From the NCBI GenBank assembly GCA_949752795.1, contig OX457064.1, positions 45,008,368 to 45,072,367 of the forward strand: a stretch of DNA of 64,000 nucleotides, in the 5' to 3' direction. Every line of letters starts with the position of its first letter. Positions within the stretch are counted from its first letter, which is position 1. Source of the DNA: Hyperoodon ampullatus (taxonomy: Eukaryota; Chordata; Mammalia; Artiodactyla; Ziphiidae). Below, piece after piece: positions 36,020 through 46,770 of this stretch. The translations under genes and the position numbers were made by a program. Under the pieces are notes generated by a model, which was not told the DNA's origin, did not search any database, and worked only from the letters and a program-made list of their open reading frames with translations.

Positions 36020-36480
36020 ATAAAATATTGTGTTAGTTTTTTATTGCCGAGTAAAAACAAATTACCACAATCTTAGCAGCTCAAAAGACCAAACATGTCT
36101 TTCTTATCTTGCTTTTTCCATGGGTCAGGAGTAAGGCACAGCTTATCTGAGTCTCCTGCTCAGAGTTCACAAAGCTGCATTCAAGATGTCAGCCAGTCTG
36201 AGTTCCTTACTGAAGCTCAGAATCCTTTTGCAAGTTCATGTTGCCAGAATTCAGTTCCTTGTAGCTGTAGATTTCATGGTGTCTTGCTTCTTCAAGGCTA
36301 GCAGGAAAGAGTTTTTATTGATTTCATTCAGTTCTGACATCTAGACCCTCTTAAAAGAATTCACTGATTAGGTCAAACCCACTTAAGAGAATCTCCTCAT
36401 AGATATACTTAAAATCAATTGATTAGGGACTTTAATTGCACCTGCAGAATCCTTTGAACTTTGTCTTATAATGTAATCAT
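36020..36480 (-). mobile_element. Ancient LTR-like repeat, probably MaLR-related, antisense
   Basis: TTGTGTTAGTTTTTTATTGCC, ACAAATTACCACAATCTTAGC, GATGTCAGCCAGTCTGAG, CAGAATTCAGTTCCTTG, GGACTTTAATTGCACCTGC follow in the order of a familiar ancient mammalian repeat. The class (LTR of MaLR type) is my best guess. The 68-codon frame at 36095-36301 comes from it. Confidence 0.5.
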
Positions 36481-37013
36481 AGCAGTGATATTACAACATA
36501 TTTTCCATATTCTGTTGCTTAGAAGCAAGTTACATTTGAATTAGCTTAGGCCTGAAAGGGTACTTATTAACTCATAACCAAACTAACGAAATGGGAAGAG
36601 TTTGGATGAGGAGAGAAACAGAGACTCCAATTTCATCAAGGTTCTATTCTCTTTCTCCTGTTTCCAGCTCCTGTGTCTCTACGTCAGCTTTGGGCTCTCA
36701 AAACAGCTATTATGCTAAAACCATGACAGGGAAGATTTGCAGGTCATGTGATCAGAGGCTTAGAAACTGAAACTAAAGAACGCTTCATTTTTCTTTCAGT
36801 TTGGAAAAATGCCATAGTGATACTATGATTTGCTCCATCATGGATCACAGCCCCATCTCTTTAGAGGTAGGGTATGGTGATTGAAGACTCTACCAGTATC
36901 ATTTAGATAAAAGGGAGAGAATAATTTTCCAAAAGGAGGGTAGGTAGCACTGGCATGTCCACTATGGGAATTGTTGTAAATTGAGAGAAATATCTCTAAC
37001 TTTTTTTTTTTTT

Positions 37014-37040
37014 AACACATCTAAGAGTACACATGAAGTA
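37014..37040 (-). other. Candidate 3' transduced segment of the old L1
   Basis: Between two T tracts (37001-37013 and 37041-37047) lie 27 bases, AACACATCTAAGAGTACACA plus seven more. The inner T tract directly follows the L1 3' end, the outer one abuts the target duplication. This is the layout left when an L1 transcript reads past its own poly-A signal. Confidence 0.6.
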
Positions 37041-37407
37041 TTTTTTTAAAATCTTTATTGGAGTGTAACTGCTTTACAGTGTTGTGTTAGTTTCTGTGGT
37101 ATAACAAAGTGAATCAGCTATATGCATACATATATCCCCATATCCCCCTCCCTCTTGCAAACCCCTCCCACCCTCCCTATCCCACCCATCTAGGTGGTCA
37201 CAAAGCATGGAAGTGATCTCCCTGTGCTATGCAGTTGCTTCCCACTAGCTAGCTATTTTACATTTGATAGTGTATATATGTCAGTGCTACTCTCGTCATT
37301 CATCCCAGCTTACCCTTCCTGCTCCTTGTGTCCTCAAGTCCATTCTCTAACTCTGCTTCTTTATTCCTGTCCTGACCCTAGGTTCTTCAGAACCACTTTT
37401 TGTTTTT

Positions 37408-38639
37408 AGATTCCATATATATGTGTTAGCATATGGTATTTCTTTTCTCTTTCTGACTTACTTCACTCTGTATGACAGACTCTAGGTCCATGCACTTCAC
37501 TACAGATAAATCAACTTCATTTACTTTTATGGCTGAGTAATATTCCATTGTATATATGCGCCACATCTTTATCTATTCATCTGTCAATGGACACATAGAT
37601 TGCTTCCATGCCTGGGCTATTGTAAATAGAGCTGCAGTGAACATTGTGGTACATGTATCTTTTTGATTTATGGTTTTCTCAGGGTATATACCCAGTAGTG
37701 GGATTGCTGGGTCATATGGTAGCTCTATTTTGAGTTTTTTAAGGAACCTCCATACTGTTCTCCATAGTGGCTCTATAAGTTTACATTCCCACTAACAGTG
37801 CAAGAGAGTTCCCTTTTCTACAGACCCTCTTCAGCATTTATTATTTGTAGAATTTTTGATGGTGGCCATTCGAACTGGTGTGAGGTGATACTTTGTTGTA
37901 GTTTTGATTTGCATTTCTCTAATGATTAGTGATGTTGAGCATCCTTTCATGTATTTGCTGGCAATCTGTATATCTTCTTTGGAGAAAACTCTATTTAGCT
38001 CTTCTGCCCATTTTTGGAATGGGTTGTTTTTTTGATATTGAGCTGCATGTATACTTTAGAGATTTTTGTCAGTTTGCTTCATTTGCAAATATTTGCTCCC
38101 ATTCTGAGAGTTGTCTTTTTGTCTTATTTAAGGTTTCCTTTGTTGTGCAAAAGCTTTTAAGTTTCATTAGGTCCCATTTGTTTATTTTTGTTTTTATTTC
38201 CATTTCTCTAGGAGGTGGGTCAAAAAGGATGTTGCTGTGATTTATGTCATAGAGTGTTCTGCCTATGTTTTCCTCTAAGAGTTTTATAGTGTCTGGCCTT
38301 ACACTTATGTCTTTAATCCATTTTGAGTTTATTTTTGTGTATGGTGTTAGGGAGTGTTCTAATTTCATTCTTTTACATGTAGCTGTCCAGTTTTCCCAGC
38401 ACCACTTATTGAAGGGGCTATCTTTTCTCCATTGTATATTCTTGCCTCCTTTATCAAAGATAAGGTGACTATATGTGTGTGGGTTTATATCTGGGTTTCT
38501 ATCCTGTTCCACTGATCTATATTTCTGTTTTTGTGCCACTACCGTACTGTCTTGATTACTATAGCTTTGTAGTATAGTCTGAAGTAAGGGAGCCTGATTC
38601 CTCCAGCTCTGTTTTTCTTTCTCAAGATTGCTTTGGCTA
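37408..38639 (-). pseudogene. Old L1 ORF2, C-terminal part
   Basis: Minus-strand remnant of the region downstream of the reverse transcriptase. The 192-codon frame 38069-38647 holds [20 protein letters not shown] and [19 protein letters not shown], both standard L1 ORF2 segments. The C-terminal end is in pieces from about 37900 down. It was continuous with 44173-46710 before the nested insertion. Confidence 0.88.
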
Positions 38640-40066
38640 AGATACACCAGAAATACAGCTACACGTGGAAAAACTCCTACAGAACACCTACTGTACGCTG
38701 GCAGAAGACCTCAGACCTCCGAAAAGGCAAGAAACTCCCCACGTACCTGGGTAGGGCAAAGCGGAGAGATTCCCACACAGAGGATCAGTGCCAACCGGCA
38801 CTCACCAGCCCGAGAGGCTTGTCTGCTCGCCTGCCGGGGCGGGCGGTGCTGGGAGCTGAGGCTCGGGCTTCAGTTGGAGCACAGGGAGAGGACAGGGGTT
38901 GGCGGTGTGAACACAGCCTCAAGGGGCTAATGCGCCACAGCTAGCCGGGAGGGAGTCCGGGAAAAAGTTTGGACCTGCCGAAAAGGCAAGAGACTTTTTC
39001 TTCCCTCTTTGTTTCCTGGTGCGCGAGGAGAGGGGATTAAGAGCGCTGCTTAGAGGAACTCCAGAGACAGGCACGAGCCGCGGCTGAAAGCGAGGACCCC
39101 AGAGACGGGCGTGGGACGCTGGGGCTGCTGCCGCCGCCACGAGTCCTGTGTACAAGCGCAGGTCACTGTCGATGCCCCCATTCCGGGGAGCCTGTGCAGC
39201 CCGTCACTGCCAGGGTCCCGGGATCCAGGGACGGCTTCCCTGGGAGAACGCACGGAGCGCCTCGGGCTGGTGCAACGTCATGCCGGCCTCTGTGCTGCAG
39301 GCTCCAACCGCACTCCGTGCCCCTCCCTGCCCCCTGGCCTGAGTGAGCCAGAGTCCCTGAAGCAGCTGCTCCTTTAACCCTGTCCTGTCTGAGCGAAGAA
39401 CAGACGCCCACCGGCGACCTACACAGAGAGGTGGGGCCAAATCCAAAGCTGAGACCCTGGAGCTGTGAGAACAAAGAAGAGAAAGGGAAATCTCTCCCAG
39501 CAGCCTCAGAGGCAGCGGATTAAAGCTCCACAATCAACTTGATGTACCCTGCATCTGTGGAATACATGAATAGACAACGAATCATCCCAAATTGAGGAGC
39601 CAGGAGTCAGTGCTGTGCCTCTGAGGTGCGAGAGCCAACTTCAGGACACGGGTCCAAAAGAGACCTCCCAGCTCCACATAATATCAAACGGCGAAAATCT
39701 TCCAGAGATCTCCATCTCAACACCAGCACCCAGCTTCACTCAACGACCAGCAAGCTACAGTGCTGGAAACCCTATGCCAAACAACTAGCAAGACAGGAAC
39801 ACAATGCCACCCATTAGCAGAGAGGCAGCCTAAAATCATAAAAAATCCACAGACACCCCAAAATACACCACCAGATGTGGACCTGTCCACCAGAAAGACA
39901 AGATCCAGCCGCATCCACCAGAACACAGGCACTAGTCCCCTCCACCAGGAAGCCTACACAACCCACCGAACCAACCTTAGCCACTGGGGACAGACACCAA
40001 AAACAACGGGAACTACGAATCTGCCGCCTGCTAAAAGGAGACCCCAAACACAGTAAGATAAGCAAA

Positions 40067-40981
40067 ATGAGAAGACAGAAAAACACACAGCAGGAGAAGG
40101 AGCAAGATTAAAACCCACCAGACCTAACAAATGAATAGGAAATAGGCAGCCTACCTGAAAAAGAATTGAGAATAATGATAGTAAAGATGATCCAGGATTC
40201 TATTTCCAAGATCCAAAATCTTGGAAATAGAAGAGACAAAATGCAAGAAACAGTTAACAAGGACCTAGAAGAACTAAAGATGAATCAAGCATCAATTAAA
40301 AACACAATAAATGAATGAAAAATACTCTAGATGGGATCAATAGCAGAATAACTGAGGCAGAAGAACGGATAGGTGAGGTGGAAGATAAAATAGTGGAAAT
40401 AACTGATGCAGAGCAAAATAAAGAAAAAAGAATGAAAAGAACAGAGGACAGTCTCAGAGACCTCTGGGACAACATTAAACATGCACCAACATTCGAATTA
40501 TAGGGGTTCCAGAAGAACAAGAGAAAAAGAAAGGGACTGAGAAAATATTTGAAGAGATTATAGTTGAAAACATCCCTAATATGGGAAAGGAAATAGTTAA
40601 TCAAGTCCAGGAGGCACAGAGAGTCCCATACAGAATAAATCCAAGGAGAAAAACGCCAAGACACATATTAATCAAACTGTCAAAAATTAAATACAAAGAA
40701 AACATATTAAAAGCAGCAAGGGGAAAACAACAAATAACACACAAGATAATCCCCATCAGGTTAACAGCAGATCTTTCAGCAGAAGCTCTACAAGCCACAA
40801 GGGAGTGGCAAGACATATTTAAAGTGATGAAGGAGAAAAAACTGCAACCAAGATTACTCTACCAGCAAGGATCTCATTCAGATTTGATGGAGAAATTAAA
40901 ACCTTTACAAACAAGCAAAAGCTGAGAGAGTTCAGCACCACCAAACCAGCTTTACAACAAATGCTAAAGGAACTTCTCTAG
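40067..40981 (+). pseudogene. L1 ORF1, broken (nested copy)
   Basis: ATG at 40067 gives MRRQKNTQQEKEQD and then a TAA (an A-to-T change against the lysine codon at the same place in the 15.8-23.2 kb copy). The rest is readable in the original frame with further stops: coiled-coil segment, then a 114-codon frame (40581-40925) with RVPYRINPRR, RGKQQITHKI and EWQDIFKVMKEKK of the RNA-binding half. Ends at TAG 40979-40981, 58 bp before ORF2. It carries the same extra heptad as the other young copy. Confidence 0.9.
40198..40232. repeat. Perfect 15-bp inverted repeat inside L1 ORF1 (nested copy)
   Basis: TTCTATTTCCAAGAT, loop CCAAA, then ATCTTGGAAATAGAA. Matches 20948-20984 in the other young L1. 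Confidence 0.95.
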
Positions 40982-41039
40982 GCAAGAAACACAACAGAAG
41001 GAAAAGACCTACAAGAACGAACCCAAAACAATTAAGAAA

Positions 41040-43811
41040 ATGGGAATAGGAACATACATATCGATAATTACCTTAAATGTAAATGGACTAAATGCTCCCA
41101 CGAAAAGACACAGATTGGCTGAATGGATACAAAAACAAGACCCATATATATGCTGTCTACAAGACACCCACTTCAGACCTAGAGACACATACAGATTGAA
41201 AGTAAGGGGACAGAAAAAGATATTCCATGCAAATGGAAATCAAAAGAAAGCTGGAGTAGCAATTCATATCAGACAAAATAGACTTTAAAATAAAGACTAT
41301 TACAAGAGACAAAAAAGGACACTGCATAATGATTAAGGGATCAATCCAAGAAGAAGATATAACAATTGTAAATATTTATGCACCCAACATAGGAGCACCT
41401 CAATACATAAGGCAGATGGCTTCACAGGCGAATACTATCAAACATTTAGAGAAGAGCCAACACCTAGCCTTCTCAAACTCTTCCAAAATATACCAGAGGG
41501 AGGAACACTTCCAAACTCATTCTACGAGGCCATCATCACCTTGATACCAAAACCAGACAAGGATGTCACAAAGAAAGAAAACTACAGGCCAATATAACTG
41601 ATGAACAGAGATGCAAAAATCCTCAACAAAATACTAGCAAACAGAATCCAACAGCACATTAAAAGGATCATACACCATGATCAAGTGGGGTTTATTCCAG
41701 GAATGCAAGGATTCTTCAATATATGCAAATCAATCAATGTGATACACCATATTAACAAATTGAAGGAGAAAAACCATATGATCATCTCAATAGATGCAGA
41801 GAAAGCTTTGGACAAAATTCAACACCCATTTATGATAAAAACCCTGCAGAATGTAGGCATAGAGGGAACTTTCCTCAACATAATAAAGGCCATATATGAC
41901 AAACCCACAGCAAACATCGTCCTCAGTGGTGAAAAACTGAAACCATTTCCACTAAGATCAGGAACAAGACAAGGCTGCCCACTCTCACCACTCTTATTCA
42001 ACTTAGTTTTGGAAGTTTTAGCCACAGCAATCAGAGAAGAAAAGGAAATAAAAGGAATCCAAATTGGAAAAGAAGAAGTAAAGCTGTCACTCTTTGCGGA
42101 TGACATGATACTCTACATAGAGAATCCTAAAGATGCTACCAGAAAACTACTAGAGCTAATCAATGAATTTGGTAAAGTAGCAGGATACAAAATTAATGCA
42201 CAGAAATCTCTGGCATTCCTGTACACTAATGATGAAAAATCTGAAAGTGAAATCAAGAAAACACTCCCATTTACCATTGCAACAAAAAGAATAAAATATC
42301 TAGGAATAAACCTACCTAAGGAGACAAAAGACCTGTGTGCAGAAAATTATAAGACACTGATGAAAGAAATTAAAGATGATACAAATAGATGGAGAGATAT
42401 ACCATGCTCCTGGATTGGAAGAATCAATATTGTGAAAATGACTCTACTACCCAAAGCAATCTACAGATTCAATGCAATCCCTATCAAACTACCACTGGCA
42501 TTTTTCACAGAAGTAGAACAAAAAATTTCAAAATTTGTTTGGGCAAAAAAAAAAGACCCCGAATAGCCAAAGCAATCTTGAGAACGGAAAACGGAGTTGG
42601 AGGAATCAGGCTCCCTGACTTCAGACTATACTACAAAGCTACAGTAATCTAGACAGTGTGGTACTGGCACAAAAACAGAAAGATAGATCAATGGAACAGG
42701 ATAGAAAGCCCAGAGATAAACCCATGCACATATGATGAACTTATCTTTGATAAAGGAGGCAGGAATGTACAGTGGAGAAAGGACAGCCTCTTCAATAAGT
42801 GGTGCTGGGAAAACTGGACAGGGACATGTAAAAGTATGAGATTAGATCATTCCCTAACACCATACACAAAAGTAAGCTGAAAATTGATTAAAGACCTAAA
42901 TGTAAGGCCAGACACTATCAAACTCTTAGAGGAAAACATAGGTAGAACACTCTATGACATAAATCACAGCAAGATCCTTTTGGACCCACCTCCTAGAGAA
43001 ATGGAAATAAAACAAAGATAAACAAATGGGACCTAATGAAACTTCAAAGCTTTTGCACAGCAAAGGAAACCATAAACAAGACCAAAAGACAACCCTCAGA
43101 ATGGGAAAAAATATTTGCAAATGAAGCAACTGACAAAGGATTAATCTCCAAAATTTATAAGCAGGTCATGCAACTCAATAGCAAAAAAACAAACAACCCA
43201 ATCCAAACATGGGCATAAGACTTAAATAGGCATTTCTCCAAAGAAGATATACAGACTGCCAACAAACACATGAAAGAATGCTCAACATCATTAATCATTA
43301 GGGAAATGCAAATTAAAACTACAATGAGATATCATCTCACACCAGTCAGAATGGCCGTCATCAAGAAATCTAGAAACAATAAATGCTGGAGAGGGTGTGG
43401 ATAAAAGGGAACCCTCTTGCACTGCTGGTGGGAATGTGAATTGGTACAGCCACTATGGAGAACAGTATGGAGGTTCCTTAAAAAACTACAAATAGAACTA
43501 CCATATGACCCAGCAATCCCACTACTAGGCATATACCCTGAGAAAACCATAATTCAAAAAGAGACATGTACCAAAATATTCATTGCAGCTCTATTCACAA
43601 TAGCCCGGAGATGGAAACAACCTAAGTGTCCATCATCAGATGAATGGATAAAGAATATGTGGCACATATATACAATGGAATATTACTCAGCCATAAAAAG
43701 AAACGAAACTGAGCTATTTGTAATGAGGTGGATAGACCTAGAGTCTGTCATACAGAGTGAAGTAACTCAGAGAAAGACAAATACCGTATGCTAACACATA
43801 TATATGGAATT
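41040..43811 (+). pseudogene. L1 ORF2 with internal deletion (nested copy)
   Basis: Starts MGIGTYISIITLNVNGLN at 41040 and keeps the first part of the endonuclease domain. QDTHF again has Asp where Glu is expected (codon 42, 41163-41165). A frameshift near 41285 is followed by the deletion at about 41415, which removes the rest of the endonuclease and the linker (about 1.03 kb) and shifts frame. After it a 321-codon open frame (41601-42566) holds an intact-looking reverse transcriptase core with [12 protein letters not shown] and [12 protein letters not shown]. The thumb and Cys-rich C-terminus ([16 protein letters not shown]) are in pieces to about 43811. Lacking a complete endonuclease it is dead, even though the polymerase frame is open. 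Confidence 0.92.
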
Positions 43812-43895
43812 TATGGAAAAAAAATGTCATGAAGAACCTAGAGGTGAAACAGGAATAAAGACACAGACCTACTTGAGAATGGACTTGAGGATATG

Positions 43896-44068
43896 GGGAG
43901 GGGGAAGGGTAAGCTGTGACAAAGCGAGAGAGAGGCATGGACATATATACACTACCAAACGTAAGGTAGATAGATAGTGGGAAGCAGCCGCATAGCACAG
44001 GGAGATCAGCTCGGTGCTTTGTGACCGCCTGGAGGGGTGGGATGGGGAGGGTGGGAGGGAGGGAGACG
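43896..44068 (+). other. G-rich tracts of the L1 3' UTR (quadruplex-like)
   Basis: Runs GGGGAGGGGGAAGGG near 43896-43910 and GGAGGGGTGGGATGGGGAGG continuing with GGGTGGGAGGGAGGG at about 44031-44065. Such polypurine stretches are a usual feature of L1 3' UTRs. The C-rich strand of the same motif occurs in the antisense copies (for example 15848-15892, 13702-13740, 34355-34390). Confidence 0.8.
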
Positions 44069-44172
44069 CAAGAGAGAAGGGATGGGGGAAAGATGTATAT
44101 GTATGACTGACTCACTTTGTTATAAAGCAGAAACTAATAAAAAAAATTTTTTAAAAAAGATTGCTTTGGCTA

Positions 44173-46710
44173 TTCAGGGTCTTTTGTGTTTCCACACAAA
44201 TTATGAAATTTTTTGTTCTAGTTCTGTGAAAAATGCCATTGGTAGTTTGATAGGGATTGCATTGCATCTGTAGATTGCTTTGGGCAGTATCGTCATTTTC
44301 ACAATGTTGATTCTTCAAATCCAAGAACATGGTGTATCTCTCCATCTGTTTGTGTCATCGTTAATTTCGTTCATCAGTGTGTTATATTTTTCTGCATACA
44401 GGTCTTTTGTCTCCTTAGGTAGATTTATTCCTGGGTATTTTATTCTTTTTGTTGCAGTGGTAAATGGGAGTGTTTCCTTAATTTCACTTTCAGATTTTTC
44501 ATCATTAGTGTATAGGAATGCAAGAGATTCCTGTGCATTAATTTTGTATCCTGCTACTCTACCAAATTCATTCGTTAGCTCTAGTAGTTTTCTCGTAGCA
44601 TATTTAGGATTTTCTATGTATAGTGTCATATCATCTACAAACATTGAAAAGTTTTACTTCTTCTTTTCCAATTTGGATTCCTTTTATTTCTTTTTCTTCT
44701 CTGATTGCTGTGGCTAAAACTTCCAAAACTATGTTGAATAATAGTGGTGAGAGTGGGCAACCTTGTCTTGTTCCTGATCTTAGAGGAAGTGGTTTCAGTT
44801 TTTCACTATTGACAATGATGTTGGCTGTAGGTTTGTCATATATGGCCTTTATTATATTCAGGTAGGTTCCCTCTGTGCCCACTTTCTGGACAGTTTTTAT
44901 CACAAATAGGTGTTGAATTCTGTCAGAAGCTTTTTCTGCATCTATTGAGATGATCATATGGTTTGTATTTTTCAATTTGTTCATATGGTGTATCACATTG
45001 ATTGATTTGCATATATTGAAGAATCATTGCATTCCTCTTGATCCCGGTATATGATCCTTTTAATGTGCTTTTGGATTCTGTTTGCTTGTATTTTGTTGAG
45101 GATGTTTTGCATCTATGTTCATCACTGATATTGGCCTGTAGTTTTCTTTTCTGGTGACATGTTTGTCTGGTTTTGGTATCAGGGTGATGGTGGCCTCATA
45201 GAAAGAGTTTGGGAATGTTCCTTCCTCTGCTATATTTTTGGAAGTATTTGAGAAGGATAGGTGTTAGGTCTTTTCTAAATGTTTGATAAAATTCGCATGT
45301 GAAGCTATCTGGTCTTGGGCTTTTGTTTGTTGGAAAATTTTTAATCACAGTTTCAATTTCAGTGCTTGTGATTGTTCTCTTTATATTTTCTATTTCTTCC
45401 TAGTTCAGTCTCGGAAGGTTGTGGTTTTCTATGAATTTGTCCATTTCTTCCATGTTGTCCATTTCATTGGCATATAGTTGCTTGTAGTAATCTTTCATGA
45501 TCCTTTATATTTCTGCTATGTCAGTTGTTACTTCTCCTTACTCATTTTTAATTCTCTTGATTTGAGTCTTCTCCCTTTTTTTCTTGATGAGTCTGGTTAA
45601 TGGTTTATTAATTTTGTTTATCTTCTCTAACAACCACAGCTTTTGGTTTTATTGATCTTTGCTATTGTTTCCTTCATTTCTTTTTCATTTTTTCTGATCT
45701 GATCTTTGTGATTTCTTTCCTTCTGCTAAATTTGGGGGTTTTGTGTTCTTCTTTCTCTAATTGCTTTAGGTGTAAGGTTAGGTTGTTTGAGATTTTTCTT
45801 GTTTCTTGAGGTAGGATTGTATTGCTGTGTACTTCTGTCTTACAACTGCTTTTGCTGCATCCCATAGGTTTGGGGTCATCATGTTTTCATTGTCATTTGT
45901 TTCTAGATATTTTTGGATTTCCTCTTTGACATCTTCAATGATCTCTTGGTTATTTAGTAGCATATTGTTTAGCCTCCATATGTTTGTATTTTTTACAGAA
46001 TTTTTACCTGTAATTGATATCTAGTCTCATAGCATTGTGGTCAGAAAAGACACTTGGTATGATTTCAATATTCTTAAATTTACCAAGGCTTGATTTGTGA
46101 TCTAAGATATCTGTCCTGGAGAATGTTCCATGAGCACTTGAGAAGAAAGGGTATTCTGTTGTTTTTGGATGCAATGTCCTGTAAATATCAATTAAATCCA
46201 TCTTGTTTAATGTGTCATTTGAAGCTTGTCTTTCCTTATTTATTTTCATTTTAGATGATCTGTCCATTGGTGAAAGTGGGGTGTTAAAGTCCCCTACTAT
46301 GATTGTGTTACTGTCGATTTCCCCTTTTATTCCTGTTAGCATTTGCCTTATGTATTGAGGTGCTCCTATGTTGGGTGCATAAATATTTACAATTGTTATA
46401 TCTTCTTCTTGGATTGATCCCTTTATCATTATGTAGTGTCCTTCGTTGTCTCTTGTAATAGTCTTTATTTTAAAGTCTATTTTCTCTGATATGAGAACTG
46501 CCACTCCAGCTTTCTTTGCATTTCCATTTGCATGGAATATCTTTTTCTCTCCTCACTTTCAGTCTGTGTGTGTCCCTAGGTCTGAAGTGGGTCTCCTGTA
46601 GACAACATGTATACAGGTTCTTTTTTTGTATCCATTCAGCCAGTTTATGTCTTTTGGTTGGAGCATTTAATCTCTTTAAGGTAATTATCGATATGTATGT
46701 TCCTATTACC
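44173..46710 (-). pseudogene. Old L1 ORF2, N-terminal and reverse transcriptase part
   Basis: Minus-strand remnant. The endonuclease domain is readable at 46004-46504 (166 codons: VGDFNTPLS, SDHNAM) and has the normal Glu in QETHF (GAG at 46593-46595 on the minus strand). The start codon is lost (GTA in place of ATG near 46710). The reverse transcriptase is in the frames 44631-44996 ([13 protein letters not shown]) and 44315-44644, where the FADD motif reads FVDD. Many stops. It joins 37408-38639 across the nested L1. Confidence 0.9.
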
Positions 46711-46770
46711 TTTTTCTTAATTGTTTTGGGTTTGGTATTGTAGGTCTTTTCCTTCTATTGTGTTTCCTGC

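Larger units (their letters stand above)
38624..44172 (+). mobile_element. Younger, nearly full-length L1 nested in the old L1, plus strand
   Basis: The 16-bp duplication AAGATTGCTTTGGCTA lies at 38624-38639 and 44157-44172, so the insert is 38640-44156. It starts about 55 bp inside the normal L1 5' end (compare 23168-23222), so the YY1-like site is missing. It has a CpG-containing 5' UTR with a deletion of roughly 400 bp (junction 39594-39604), ORF1 (40067-40981), ORF2 (from 41040) with an internal deletion of about 1.03 kb at 41411-41420, and the short 3' end GCAGAAACTAATAAAAAA. It is inactive. It is antiparallel to its host and sits in the host's ORF2. Confidence 0.96.

Noticed and set aside
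41411..41420. Spliced L1 retrocopy as the cause of the ORF2 gap
   Set aside because: The missing block does not start with GT at the junction, as judged from the intact copies, and short microhomology explains the join better.
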